Below the pieces are notes generated by a model. That model was given only the letters and a program-made list of their open reading frames with translations. It searched no databases and had not been told where the DNA came from. The translations under genes and the position numbers were made by a program. This document shows positions 39,931 through 50,271 of a stretch of DNA of 64,000 nucleotides, in pieces (positions within the stretch are counted from its first letter, which is position 1; each line of letters begins with the position of its first letter). The DNA is taken from the NCBI GenBank assembly GCA_033816765.1, contig CM066297.1, positions 1,172,573 to 1,236,572 of the forward strand, in the 5' to 3' direction. Source of the stretch: Nothopassalora personata. Its lineage: Eukaryota > Ascomycota > Dothideomycetes > Mycosphaerellales > Mycosphaerellaceae.

Positions 39931-40521
39931 TCAACATGAGGGCGCTTTCCACCAATCTCCAGGGTATGCAGCCGACTGCGCCGCCTCGATCTGAGCATAG
40001 GACGCCTCATCTGCATTCAGACGATGCAAACAGCCCGAGCCGACATATAGATCCTGATTCAACGACCCTGCGTCCGTCATGGGGACGTCCATCAGTCGAA
40101 TGTCTTGCAAAGACCTCGCCGTATCAGGCGCGAGGATGTGCTGCGGCCGCCTTGGAGCGAGGACTTCCGTTCCGCGATCTATGTAGTAGTGCATGGCAGT
40201 AGATATGTTGCTGAGACTGTGGCAGCCAGTAGTGTGGCGTGACGGGATCGAAGTCGAGCATGAATTCAGTGATGGACTCGAAGAGGAGTGCGTGCTGAGG
40301 TTTTGTAGACGGCTTCGTGACGGATGCCTTGTGTTTAGCGAGGCGCCGGGCCACGACGAGAAGGTCGCGCACAGGGACTTCGAGGAAGATCTGCTCGGCA
40401 AGCTCGAAGATATTCAAGACCTTCTCCGGAGGTTATTGCTCCTGCCGCATGTCAGTACTTGGTGCGGGAAGAGAGATGGTGCTGTTTCGCTTACGCGCTT
40501 CAGTCGATAGGGCCTAGCCAT
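39931..40521 (-). pseudogene. F-box-like gene with apparent frameshift
   Basis: The first of three head-to-tail F-box-like paralogues. Exon 1 (40521-40495, MARPYRLKR) splices over about 71 nt to exon 2 starting near 40423: VLNIFELAEQIFLEVPVRDL then LVVARRLAKHKASV, a standard F-box opening. The frame ends at 40124. A different frame over the same end continues to 39931 and contains SLQDIRLMDVPMTDAG. That matches the SWRKML-x-QPPV block that follows the F-box in its two neighbours. No GT-AG intron of normal size connects the two frames, so I read a frameshift at about 40,150-40,200. A sequencing indel is the main alternative. Confidence 0.5.
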
Positions 40522-40762
40522 GAAGTCTCTGGGGATCGAAGTCGTGGTGAGTATGTGCTGGTTTTCTGATGTTTGGAGAATGGTGGCAGATGAGTTTACT
40601 GATCCTGGAGGCGCTTTGCAAGAACGCGATCGAAGGATCATCGCGCTTGCTAGCGGAGAATGCTACTGCGGCCATGGCTTGCCTTGCCTTAATGTCACAA
40701 GAGACATCGCGACCGGAGGACCAGCAAGTTCGCTCAGGCGGGAGGACGCCTTCGTAGTTCAC

Positions 40763-41635
40763 TCAAAGCCGTTCCTCAGCCTTTGCACTCCCCATCGAGA
40801 CTCCCTTCTTCTTTTTCTCAGCCTCCCTCATCTTCGCCTCATACCGCTCCCTCATCTTCGCATCAGCACTGACCCTCGACCGATTCGCCGCCACCATAGC
40901 CTCCTTGCCCAACTCCATTAGGTCATCCTCCGCCTTGAGATCTCTCCACTTTCCCCTCCTTATACCCCTGGTTCCCTTCTCGAGTAGCGGCCAAGTCGGC
41001 TCTTTCGTCCACCTGATCGGCTGCCACATCTGATATCCTTGAATTGTCATATAGAAGATACTGCCCTGCTGGAAGGCCTCAACAATCTCCCCCAGTGTTA
41101 CACCGGTGCCTCTCGCCACAATATATTTCTCCTCCGCCTCTCCTTTGACCCATCGGCTCACGACTAAAGCTTTGACCGGCGGCTGAGAGACTAGCATCTT
41201 TCTCCAACTCGCCTCCATCCTTCCCCCAATCTCAAATACATAGTACTTTCTATACCCCGTATCACCCCTCGTGACCAACGGATGCTCGAAAATGTCCGCC
41301 GACTTTCCTACTTGGCCGAACCAGCTCGTCCCCTTCTCGCCGGGTGTGTAGATCAGGCCTTTGTCGGACATGGGCCGGAGGAAGAGAGCTTTCTGAAGTT
41401 TGTCGGTGTCGCGCACCACGTTGCGCCAGAGGCGGCAGGTGCGCTGGATGTTGACCAGGATGTCGCGCATGGGGAGGTGGGCGAAGATCTTGCCGAGGAT
41501 GGTGGCGTTGTGGAGCATGGCGTAGCAGGCGAATGAAGGTTGAGTTTGTGTGACGGCGCGGATGGTGTTTGGTCGTCGTATGCGTTGGCAGCTGCGGTGT
41601 TTGACGCGGAGGGAGATGGATGATGTTGATGCCAT
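40763..41635 (-). CDS. F-box-like domain protein, 290 aa
   Basis: Member of the large Dothideomycete F-box-like family, probably a substrate adaptor, though SCF association is unproven for such proteins. The F-box-like part is ATILGKIFAHLPMRDILVNI followed by QRTCRLWRNVVRDTDKLQKA and LFLRPM. The family's second block, ASWRKMLVSQPPVKALVV, lies mid-protein, followed by GVTLGEIVEAFQ. The last 60 residues are charged (Glu/Lys/Arg/Ala) and likely helical. Single exon, with an ATG at 41635 that gives a basic N-terminal tail; an internal Met at residue 40 is a possible alternative. Tandem with F-box-like genes on either side, same strand. Confidence 0.78.
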   Translation of the reverse strand: MASTSSISLRVKHRSCQRIRRPNTIRAVTQTQPSFACYAMLHNATILGKIFAHLPMRDILVNIQRTCRLWRNVVRDTDKLQKALFLRPMSDKGLIYTPGEKGTSWFGQVGKSADIFEHPLVTRGDTGYRKYYVFEIGGRMEASWRKMLVSQPPVKALVVSRWVKGEAEEKYIVARGTGVTLGEIVEAFQQGSIFYMTIQGYQMWQPIRWTKEPTWPLLEKGTRGIRRGKWRDLKAEDDLMELGKEAMVAANRSRVSADAKMRERYEAKMREAEKKKKGVSMGSAKAEERL

Positions 41636-41837
41636 TGTGGTGGTGTTGGTAAGTGTGGTATGGCGTGTTTGCTGGTGGCGAGCTGATAGTCGTGAAGGCA
41701 GTGATACCGCGGTGTTCGTTTTGAAGCGTGGCAGAGTCCATGTGACATTCTAATGCAGGTGAGGCAGGGACGATCGAGTGTGTTGTCCATTGTGTGGGTG
41801 CTATTGTCAGTCTGGTCCACCAACTCCTTCACCTGAT

Positions 41838-42714
41838 CTACAGCTGGAGCTCCAGCGACTCGCCGGTCTTCTCCTCCCACAGTTCATACTCCGGTAGTTC
41901 ATCAGAAATGCTCCATCCGTGCACCTCTCGCAGTCTATCGCGGCTCAATCGCATCTCAGCTTTCAAGGCTTTGAGTTGGCAAGGACCGTCGTACGCTCTC
42001 CAAGCTGACCATCCGCATATTCTGTGAATAGTAGAACCTTCGGCAAACTCACCCATCATCAGGCCTCGCGACGCTATTTCGTCGTAAGCCCAGACTCCAT
42101 TCTCGTTGATGTGCCAGAAGACTTTTGAAACCCCGGGTTGAGTAATGAGCATTTTACGCCAAGAGGCTTCCGCGCGGGTGAATGGCTCTGGCCATGGTTC
42201 TTTGATGCTCAATAATGGCATGAATGGATTCTCAACAATAGTTCGCGATACACCAAGTTGTTCATCTTCGGCCCATGAGTGCGGCTGTTCGGTGCTCAAC
42301 ACCGGAAATGCGCTGCTTTTGACAAGCCAGGGCCGGATATTCGAAATCGAATTCAGAAAGAGGTGCTCTCTGACAGTTCGTGTCGTTGTGATGTTGGTAA
42401 ACCACTGGCGGCATACTTGCTGAGCTCTGCAGAGCAGATCTGACTGATCAAGCTGCAAGAAGATCTCCTCGGCCAGTTCTGGGATGCCAAAGACCCGAGA
42501 ACATGCTGTAGTTGTAGCCTGTAGGTGTCAGCAGCGTGTCTAGCGATCATGATCACGATGGACATACGTTTGTGTTGCCAGCTGGCGCTCTCGTTCTGTC
42601 ACTTTCATCACTTCTTTCCGTCTTTCGTGGCGAGGCTTTGATGCTGACTTCTGGTAACTCTGGCCACTGCCGATAGCAGTCGATGTGATAGAGCTCCCAT
42701 GCAACGAGACCCAT
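41838..42714 (-). CDS. F-box-like domain protein, 275 aa
   Basis: Third paralogue of the local F-box-like array. Exon 1 is 42714-42568 and exon 2 42518-41838, joined in phase 0 across a 49-nt intron (GTATGT donor, GCTGAC branch, CTACAG acceptor). The F-box-like segment straddles the start of exon 2: RVFGIPELAEEIFLQLDQSD, then LCRAQQVCRQWFTNITTT. The second family block is ASWRKMLITQPGVSKVFW, and GLMMGEFAEGSTIHRI corresponds to the LGEIVEAFQQGS region of its neighbour. It ends in an acidic tail (ELWEEKTGESLELQL). Adjacent genes share this order of motifs but little other identity, so the duplication is old. Confidence 0.75.
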
Positions 42715-43275
42715 ATTGGAGGATTGATCTGTGATTCACGCTTTGTCTTCGTGATTGTAGGACAATGACACTGGTGTTCAATGGGCAGGGGGGCATGCAT
42801 AGTGGCTTACAACGGCTGCCATCGGCACAACCCGTTAGTTGTTGCCTCATAACTCCTACCTATGAACCAGTATGTGCCAGAATGCCACCGTTGTTCTATC
42901 TTATGTATGTCACCGCTGTGGTAGCAATAGCATATGCCTAGCATATCGCAGGTTGCTTTCGATATATACTCCCACTCCATGTTAAGACGCTGTATCCAAG
43001 GTTCAATACGGTATAAATCGCTATGTTTGCATCGCCATGGCAGTGCAATTGGCAAACGGCGAGCTCGAAGGGTCGAGTGAGAGCACAATGAGCAGTGTGG
43101 AACCAAGCAAAGAAGGAGATGGAACTGGAAACCGCTTTCACATGGCACTCGCACCCCTGTCGAGCACGTCCCCGCGTGCGTGACGACAAGCTTTCCACCT
43201 TGACCGTCCGGAGCTCTGCCTTCTCGACTGCAAACATCTCACAAGACGCAAACGTCACCACACTCCATTGCCACC
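42715..43275. promoter_or_regulatory. Divergent promoter region of the F-box-like gene and PAM17
   Basis: A 561-nt spacer with no supported gene; minus-strand frames of 115-121 codons cross it without domains. Confidence 0.45.
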
Positions 43276-44053
43276 ATGGCCACCCTCCTCTGTACGCGCA
43301 CAACGTGTCTACGCGCAGCCAACACCACCCCTAAAACTCTCTTCGCGCCCGCGCTCTTCACAGCAACTTTCACCACGCGATCATCGAAACAACCACGATT
43401 CTCACCCAAAGCATCACCCTCACAGCTGCCACAGCACCACTTCCCCTCAACACGATTAGTCCTCCGCGCCGCCTCCACATCTCGACCTACCACTCCCGAA
43501 TCCTCAGTACCAGAGCACATCCTAACCTGGAACCGCTTCTTCGACCTGCGCAAGAAGCGCCGCTGGATAAACCTAGGCTGCTCCGCAATCACAGCCTTCA
43601 TCGCAGTCTCAGTAGTCACACCAGTTCTCGCAGCGCAAGATCTAGACTCCTGGGGAGCGCAGATCTCCGGATTGGATCCGATCGTTGTATTGGGGATCTC
43701 AACATTTGCGGTTGCGGCAGGAGGATGGTTGTGTGGGCCATCCTTTGGGAGCTTGGGGTTTAGTATGTGGGCTGCGAGACGGGGATGGAACAAGTTGATT
43801 GCTGAGGTGAGTGAGACGCGCCAGATGGGAGAGAGTGAAGGGGGATGGATGGGTGTGCTGACAATGCGACAAACAGAAAGAGAAGAGTTTCTATGCGCGG
43901 ATCAAGCGTTATCGAGCGGATCCTTCGGCGTCGAGTCCACAGAACCCGATTCCCGACTACTATGGCGAAAAGATTTCGAGTGTGAAGGATTATAGGAGGT
44001 GGTTGAAGGATCAAAAGGCGTTCAACTTGAAAAAGGATAAGGCGATGTTGTAG
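43276..44053 (+). CDS. PAM17: Presequence translocase-associated motor subunit Pam17, 235 aa
   Basis: A mitochondrial inner-membrane protein that organises the TIM23 import motor. Exon 1 is 43276-43806 and exon 2 43877-44053 (70-nt intron, GTGAGT...CAAACAG), both phase 0. The N-terminal 75 residues are Ser/Thr/Arg/Pro-rich without acidic residues, a clear matrix-targeting sequence. Then HILTWNRFFDLRKKRRWINL and two hydrophobic segments (SAITAFIAVSVVTPVLAA and VVLGISTFAVAAGGWLCGPS) flank GLDP, the family's two-helix hairpin. The second exon KEKSFYARIKRYRADPSASS and NPIPDYYGEKISSVKDYRRW are the most conserved part of Pam17. Confidence 0.92.
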
Positions 44054-44252
44054 AGGGGCTTCAGGAGAGCGTAGTGTATAAGAGCATCGACACAGGGCGT
44101 TATGAATATGCAAGGCGTTGGAAGGTTTGCAGATGAATGGGCGAAATGCAAGCGAGTGTGTGTATCTTGTATAACGGCGCAAAAGTGCAGGCAAATAAGG
44201 CATGCCTACGTTATCACAGAATACTCCGAGCCCCTATCCAGTCGCTGCATTC

Positions 44253-44931
44253 TCAAGTATGCAAAGCGTCTGTGGTTTTTTCCAAAGCCCAGTCGGTCAG
44301 CTTGACCATCACGCCCGACATCAATTGCATATCGTCGTGCTTGGTGACCCAGTCGCGGACAAAGATGCTGTATGTATTGCCGGACTCCCAACGCCGGCGA
44401 TGCGACTCTGCCAAGCGCTTGATGCTGAAAACGACAATGTACCGACCGATGGCTGCGAGACCCCCGACAACACAGGCCACGAGCCTCCAAACCACAAGGC
44501 TGATGGCGTAAAAACCAAGTCCGACTTCGTAAAAAGCGATGCGGAACCATTCTGCCACTTTCGAGACCTGGATCTCTATACCAGAGCAATAACCAAAAGG
44601 CCAGACGAAAATCCAGACCAGCAACACCAAGACCAAGGACAGCGAGAGGAATCGCAATGAGGAGAACGACCAGAATTGCGCAAAGCTGCACGAGGAAGCG
44701 GTCGATGGCCTTAAGCTTATCGTCGCGGTACTCACCACGACCCAGAATGCCAGCGAGGAGGACATGGGTGACCAGAGAACATAAGAAGGAGCCAGTCAGA
44801 CCGAGCAAAATATTCCAGAGACTGGTTGGAGTATCGAGCCAGCCAGGCTTGCTTGCACTCTGTGCCTCCAGCGCAAAATTGATGGCTGCAAGCTGACTCG
44901 CAGTGACAGTGGCCTCATCAATGCAGAGCAT
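44253..44931 (-). CDS. Multi-pass membrane protein with an apparent frameshift
   Basis: Family not recognised. One frame starts at 44931 (MLCIDEATVTASQLAAINFA) and gives two strong membrane segments: NILLGLTGSFLCSLVTHVLL and FLVQLCAILVVLLIAIPLAV. A second frame carries the sequence onward from about 44640 to the stop at 44253: VWIFVWPFGYCSGIEIQVSK, then a third membrane segment LGFYAISLVVWRLVACVVGG and a helical tail ending WALEKTTDALHT. Both halves look coding, yet the frames differ. The GTGAGT at about 44734 with the CAG near 44685 gives the wrong frame. A 73-nt intron (GTCCTT...ATCCAG) would fit the frame but would delete half a membrane helix. A one-base indel at about 44,600-44,645 is the simplest reading. 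Confidence 0.5.
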
Positions 44932-45446
44932 GATGGTGAGATCGAGGGTCGATGGCTTTATTGGCTTTATGTATTGAATATGTGTGGCCGTGTGTGCTTT
45001 GTGGTTTTTTTGTTTGTTGTATGCTCTTCTACAGGTCGCATGCGCACAATCGCGAGTAGGCCAGGCTGGTATGCTAAATCGCTCCTCCTATCTTGCGAGC
45101 CTTACTGACAGTCGACCAGACAACGAGATACTCATGTCCTTCGAGGTAAGAGCGGATCATAGTCTGTTCGCCTTCCTGTAATTCATGACGGAAGTCGGGC
45201 TGGGGGATATCACACCTGGACGAATGTTACTCCTGTCGTTGATCGACTTAGCGATTACACCTGCAATACGCATGTTTGCGCATACAAGTTATTACTACTA
45301 CATTCGTCCCCAACAGCAAGTACATCGTGCTTCGTACTTCCCAAGCGCATGGTAACGCCAAGAAGATAGTGCCCTGCTCTCCTGAGGACAAATCCGCTAC
45401 TTGCACGAACCCTCAAATTTCAAATACTCAACAAGCGCAACAACCG
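44932..45446. other. Intergenic spacer, nothing recognised
   Basis: A 515-nt divergent spacer; presumed promoters of the membrane-protein gene and of the gene at 45447. The downstream frame is open from 45276 but without ATG until 45447. Confidence 0.45.
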
Positions 45447-46340
45447 ATGATGAGTACAACGATACATGGATCAAAAATGCGAGCGGCGGACGAAACGCAG
45501 ACGGATTTGCAGCAGCCCACTTGCATCAGACTTATGGTCAATCATCAGCCAGCAGCGTCAGGATGGCACATACCTCCGCCACCGTACAGTGAAACCGAGG
45601 TGCCCATAGCGGAGACGGAATCAGATCTCACCGAGAGCCTACGGAGATTTCTATCTTTCTGTTTGGCCGTCGATTACGAGTGCCTAGAAGCACTGCCAGA
45701 ACGACCTAGCAAGAGCGAGTTAATGCACTGGGAAGCAATAAGTCAACTCTGCTTTCGGATCTTCTCACACGCACAGCCACGGTCAAGATACCCTCTGATC
45801 CGTTGGCCCAAAGGTTTTACTCACCCACAAATTGAGGAGTACATTCTGCAACCCGCCTCATCCCTAGGAGTGCCATCGCTCGTAGTGTTCCTTATGACAC
45901 GGATATTCATGACAGCCCTCGACAAGTCTTATAAACATACCTTGGAGGAGATAATGCTCGTGTATGGATACGATGTCCTGGCCTACAGAATCTACACCGA
46001 TCGTGTCTACCTCTTCGACCGAGTGCTTCCGTCCGACTTGGATTATCGAGAACTTATGGAGCGGAGCAATCTTAGGGCGCAGGCATTGTGGTTCGAAAGC
46101 CTCGGACCTCAAAAATTTAGAAGGAATTTGCACAGTCCGATGACATCCTTACGGGATCATATGTTCAGCAACCTTCTTGTCTTTGGCGCCCTGTGGCTTC
46201 TACCGTTCATTCCAGGTGCTGTCCTCATGGCACATACCCGCCGCCTGTACGATCGAGTCAACAAATCCTTGTCGCCGTGCGCCACTGCGAGCGAACATAC
46301 GAAGCTCTCATCGAGGAGACATGAACAAGAGGGGATGTAG
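45447..46340 (+). CDS. Unrecognised protein with one C-terminal membrane segment, 297 aa
   Basis: No family recognised. A single open frame; the first ATG is at 45447 (MMSTTIHGSKMRAADETQ). The N-terminal 60 residues are polar and Pro/Gln-rich (HIPPPPYSETEVPI). The middle is helical and folded in appearance (SLRRFLSFCLAVDYECLEAL, WPKGFTHPQIEEYILQPASS, LEEIMLVYGYDVLAYRIYTD). One hydrophobic stretch near the end (NLLVFGALWLLPFIPGAVLM) is long enough to span a membrane and is followed by a basic cytosolic-type tail. There is no N-terminal signal peptide, so it would be a tail-proximal anchor. It could be a lineage-restricted gene. Confidence 0.55.
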   Translation: MMSTTIHGSKMRAADETQTDLQQPTCIRLMVNHQPAASGWHIPPPPYSETEVPIAETESDLTESLRRFLSFCLAVDYECLEALPERPSKSELMHWEAISQLCFRIFSHAQPRSRYPLIRWPKGFTHPQIEEYILQPASSLGVPSLVVFLMTRIFMTALDKSYKHTLEEIMLVYGYDVLAYRIYTDRVYLFDRVLPSDLDYRELMERSNLRAQALWFESLGPQKFRRNLHSPMTSLRDHMFSNLLVFGALWLLPFIPGAVLMAHTRRLYDRVNKSLSPCATASEHTKLSSRRHEQEGM

Positions 46341-46857
46341 ATACTAGAAACGGGTCAGGACTGTGGCACTGGGCTAGGCAAAGCAGCCCAATCGGAGCAT
46401 GACAGTCCCGCATGATGAATCTGTAAAGCACTCCCAGCCTTCTGAGTGAATACGTGTTCCGTGCGAGCGATCGAAACTTTGGGTCAAAGGGCGACACAGA
46501 CTATCAATGTGGTGATACCACTACATAGACGTGTTATCAGAGCTCGTGCATATCAACTTGACCACTTCACTCGCAGACTGGATATCACAGCAGGAGTCTT
46601 CAACAACCCATTAAAGCCAAGCTTTACATGGCTCTTGATGAGGCTGGAACGGTTTCGCCAGGAGCACTTGGGCGACATATCGAGGGCGCCCTGAATTATG
46701 GACTTACATGAAGGCTGTGAATACTTGAAGTGAATGGGTTATAGGTCCGTGCCCGTGCACAAGCTAGATATATATAGCTGCCTTTCTTCCACCTTCATAG
46801 ACACAACAACAATCAAGACACACATGCATCACCCATCAAGTTGAATCGCCCTCGCCG
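46341..46857. other. Intergenic spacer with a TATA-like element
   Basis: A 517-nt convergent spacer. At about 46765-46780 there is TAGATATATATAGC, followed by a CA-rich leader-like stretch on the plus strand. The only plus-strand ATGs after it open very short frames overlapping the peroxygenase 3' end. Confidence 0.4.
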
Positions 46858-47884
46858 TCATGCTTCAGGATCCTCCCAACTCCACCGCAAACACTTTTCA
46901 GCTGCCTCTTGCACGAAATGCCCCCCACTCTTCTCAGCCTGCTGAGTAACAAGATTAATATGCTCGCCCTCTTTATTCGTAATCAAGCTCTGAGTTTTAG
47001 TAAAGATCTCTCCGAAGCGACGGATCACGTCCCTGGTGATCGGCTTCGCAGGCTTTGTCCAGCCAAGTTCGGTCGGGAGACGTTCATTTTCTGGTGAGGC
47101 TGATTTAGCAAGAATACATTGGAGCATAAGGACGAATGCTCACCGAAAAAGTACTCGACGTAGTTCCTCGGAGCAGTCGCGGTATCCCAATCGCCGAGGA
47201 CGATCATGAAAGAGGTCAATTCGCCGATGCTGTTGGATCAGGTATCAGTGCATGTGTAATCATCCCATGTGGGCCAAGTACACACCTCAGTCCCTCCGTA
47301 TCCTCCGTAAATGTATACGTCGGATTATCCACCCTGCTTTGCAACTGCCTCGCAATCTTCGAGTTCGACAACATCCACGGGTCAAGCGTATCGCCCTTCC
47401 AATAGCTTCTCGTCTGCTTGAAAGTCGTCTGATGGAACGTTGACGCATTTCCAAAGTAGGCGTCTTGACGGCTCAAGCTTGCGTCGTGCTCGAGCACATG
47501 TGGACGGCCGATGTGCCAGAGATCAAAGAAGGTTGCGTTGGGCTGGGGGTTCGTGAGAAGCGCTTGGTCGAAGATGCTGTTGATTACTTCTTCCACGTAG
47601 CCGAGACCGTCACCCATGGCGTGGTACAAGTCTTCACGCGTAATGTTCCTGCCGTTGCGTGGGAGGAGGCCGTGGTTCGAAAAAGTGTTGAGCATGGGGC
47701 ATGGGCTGCGAGCTGTGCTGGGTCAGTACGGACAACCGTGTTGAAGGCTTTTGCTCATACAGTCGTGTGCACCAGCTGGTCTCCAGTCGCTGTATAGAGC
47801 GTCCCAGGCAAGCTGACCTGCGGCAGAATGGGCTACTGCCGAGTGGAGAGCAAGAGCAAATGCGAGGAGATTTGAGACAATCAT
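46858..47884 (-). CDS. Secreted heme-thiolate peroxidase (unspecific peroxygenase/chloroperoxidase family), 289 aa
   Basis: Uses hydrogen peroxide at a cysteine-ligated heme. Exons are 47884-47761, 47712-47286, 47229-47144 and 47090-46858, with introns of 48, 56 and 53 nt (branch sites TACTGAC and GCTAAAT visible); total 290 codons with stop. The protein begins with a signal peptide (MIVSNLLAFALALHSAVAHS). The heme ligand motif PCP is created by the first splice: SRSPCPMLNTFSNHGLLPRN, followed by GRNITREDLYHAM. The distal motif EHDASLSRQDAYFG carries the acid-base Glu and the His/Asp partners of short-type peroxygenases. The C terminus NERLPTELGWTKPAKPITRD is conserved in the family. The length fits the short (family I) group. 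Possible roles are oxyfunctionalisation or detoxification outside the cell; the substrate is not predictable. Confidence 0.9.
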
Positions 47885-48584
47885 GATGGATGATGGTAGT
47901 TATGCCTGACAATCACTGACGACGACAAGCACTTATGTGTTCTCCTACTTCTTCCAAGCCAACGGCAGATCTGCAGCACTGCCCACCATTCGAGTATGCG
48001 AGTCACTTACCCGGCATCACTATGTTCAAAAAGCCCGGTGGTCAATCATGCCGCCCCGGCGATCGAATCCATTGCAATCACCACGTTGCCGCCCTTTCCG
48101 GCGCATACTCTGAAGCGTAGTATTGCATGTGAGGCCAAGGTATGTGCCCGTTCTACAATGCCTCATGGCATACTGTAATCTTTCCGAGGCTGGAAAGTCC
48201 AGGCCGCCCAGGCGGTCAAATGACTGGTGGCCTCAAAGTCACCGGTGAAGTTGACGCACAGCCTCAATATTCGTGTAACATAAGCACGCTCTCCTGCTGA
48301 CGTTGGCGTGCCATCTTACTGTTCTCCGCGGGCGATTCTGACACGGTACTTGCGGGCATCAAGCGCAACGCAATGGAAGGGTCATCGCAGTGCTCCGTGT
48401 TCCACTAGAGGGCGACGCCTGGAAACATACTGAGATGGTGTCAGTGGTGGTGTTGCTATAAAGGGCATGTAGCTGACACGGAACGATTCCGCCCCGAGCA
48501 CTTCACTCGTGAAAGACGACGAGTGAGTTCTTCGCCTCTTGACATTGCACTGTAGCGTTGTAGCGATTCGACACAGTAACAACG
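47885..48584. promoter_or_regulatory. Divergent promoter between peroxygenase and DUF1749 hydrolase
   Basis: A 700-nt spacer. Two 60-codon plus-strand frames occur without features. No TATA box is obvious. Confidence 0.45.
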
Positions 48585-49568
48585 ATGGACACCGGTAGCA
48601 TCTCCCCGGCCGGCTCAACCTCCCACCAAGGCACCCTTCATGTCATCCCTGCCAACCTCTGTGCTTTCGAGCCCGCCAAACCCCTAGTCCGCTCAGCCAA
48701 CATCAATACCTTAGTATGGGTCGGCGGCATGTTCGACACCCTTGGCTCTGTAACTTATCCGTTTGCCCTCGCCCAAGCACTTCCACAGACTTGGTCGCTG
48801 GTCACATGCTCCCTGGGCTCAGCAGGAATGGCCTGGGGTGTCAAATCGATCGGGACCGACGCTGAAGACATGGCCAGGATCATGGCCTACATCAGAGAGA
48901 AGCGACCAGGCGGGAAGATCGTGATCATGGGACATAGTACTGGGTGTCAAGATTGCATGGAGTATACCGTGGGCAAGAATGCGGAGAAGAGGCCGAATGT
49001 GGATGGCGTGATCCTGCAGGCGCCTGTGAGTGATCGTGAGGCATTGGAGGATGAGTTACCACAGGCCCACAAGCATGAAGCAGATCAGCTTGCGTTGAAG
49101 ATGGTGAGGGAGGGGCATGATAAGGATGCTTTGCCGAACAGGTTGACGAAGCCCATCTTTGGCAGATTGGCGGTCACGGCGACGAGGTGGGTGGATGTGA
49201 GCTCGCCTGGACCTGACCATAGCGGTGCAGACGATTACTTCTCGAGTGACTTGCCAGTGGAGAGGCTCAAGACTACATTTGGGAAGCTGCCGGTCAGCTC
49301 GCCTTTGCTCATCTTGTTCAGTGGAAGCGATGAGAGTGTCCCGTCGAAGGTGGACAAGCAACAGCTTGTGCAGACGTGGATGGATGTCGTAAAAGCTGGT
49401 GGTGGCAGCGTTGATGACGAGAACGGCGGCGTTGTGGCTGGTGCGAGTCACAATTACAACGGCAACCCTGACGAGGTTGTGCAGGACATGGTGAAGCGAG
49501 TCCTTGGATTCATCTCAAAAATTGACAAAGGTAGCTTGGGTGGTGACACAAGACCTGCGAGGATGTGA
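48585..49568 (+). CDS. DUF1749 alpha/beta hydrolase (SidJ-like), 327 aa
   Basis: An alpha/beta-hydrolase of the DUF1749 family, whose best-known fungal member is the fusarinine/siderophore esterase SidJ. Single exon. The nucleophile elbow is VIMGHSTGCQDCMEYT (G-H-S-T-G). The region WVGGMFDTLGSVTYPFALAQ before it fits the oxyanion-hole side. An Asp candidate is in LLILFSGSDESVPSKVDKQQ and the His in VVAGASHNYNGNPDEVVQDM. The start at 48585 follows a typical leader (ACAACGATGG). There is no signal peptide, so it is likely cytosolic. No siderophore synthetase or transporter is adjacent, so a siderophore role is only a family-based possibility. Confidence 0.85.
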   Translation: MDTGSISPAGSTSHQGTLHVIPANLCAFEPAKPLVRSANINTLVWVGGMFDTLGSVTYPFALAQALPQTWSLVTCSLGSAGMAWGVKSIGTDAEDMARIMAYIREKRPGGKIVIMGHSTGCQDCMEYTVGKNAEKRPNVDGVILQAPVSDREALEDELPQAHKHEADQLALKMVREGHDKDALPNRLTKPIFGRLAVTATRWVDVSSPGPDHSGADDYFSSDLPVERLKTTFGKLPVSSPLLILFSGSDESVPSKVDKQQLVQTWMDVVKAGGGSVDDENGGVVAGASHNYNGNPDEVVQDMVKRVLGFISKIDKGSLGGDTRPARM

Positions 49569-50085
49569 TGACTTATAATTGTGCAGGTGGCGATCCTGCA
49601 AGATATGATCAGGAGGACAAAGTTGCTGAGCACACGGAGAAGGCGATGCTATCGCGCGATATGCTTCAAGGAGACTGGTGATACCAGTTGACGCGGTGTG
49701 ACGAGGTCCGCCTAGCGAGAAAAAGCAGACTCCAATGGTGGCAAAAGTTCAGCATGGCGAGGCAGATGACGACCCGCCAGGTATGCACACTTGCGCCTCC
49801 TACAGGACTGGAACAGAAGTGCAAAAAGAAGACCTGAGAAGAGGAGACGAGAAAGACGATAATTATAAATGGCCAGTCGATCCAGAACTTCCTCGAGTTA
49901 GGGAGGTGTCGACAGTCCAAGAGGGCTCAATGGATTTTCGGTGGCAGACGAACTGCACTAAGCCATCCCTCGCTGACTCTAGCTCTATCATACATATGTT
50001 CGCGAAGGGCGGACATCTACGGGTGGCTCGGTAAACGTACTCGAGGTATATTGCGAAGATTAGACGTGCTCGGCTATTTTATCCC
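49569..50085. other. Intergenic spacer before the repeat arrays
   Basis: A 517-nt region with no supported gene; a 99-codon plus-strand frame (49735-50034) lacks features. Confidence 0.5.
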
Positions 50086-50103
50086 TTGATAGTTAATTGT
50101 CGT

Positions 50104-50271
50104 TACAAATTTGCGACAAATTTGTCACTATTTTGTCACAAATTTGTCCCTGTTAGGGTGGGGGGAGCGATTGTCACAAATTTTATCATAAACTTGTCAC
50201 TATTTTGTCACAAATTTGTCACTATTAGGGGGTGGGGGGGGGGCGATTGTCACAAATGTGTCACAAATGAG
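50104..50271. repeat. 11-bp-periodic TTGTCACAAAT array, block 1
   Basis: The core TTGTC or a one-base variant recurs at 50111, 50122, 50133 and 50144, then at 50171, 50183, 50194, 50205 and 50216, and again at 50247 and 50258: steps of 11 bp (11-12 at the one diverged unit) inside each sub-block. The unit is roughly TTGTCAC(A/T)A(A/T)T, and ACAAATTTGT forms a palindrome at each junction. The sub-blocks are separated by G-rich spacers (GGGTGGGGGG, GGGGGTGGGG). I see no coding or transposon features. Confidence 0.85.

Noticed and set aside
44685..44735. GTGAGT...CAG intron of 50 nt in the membrane-protein gene
   Set aside because: Removing it puts the downstream exon in a third frame with an early stop, so it does not repair the frame change.
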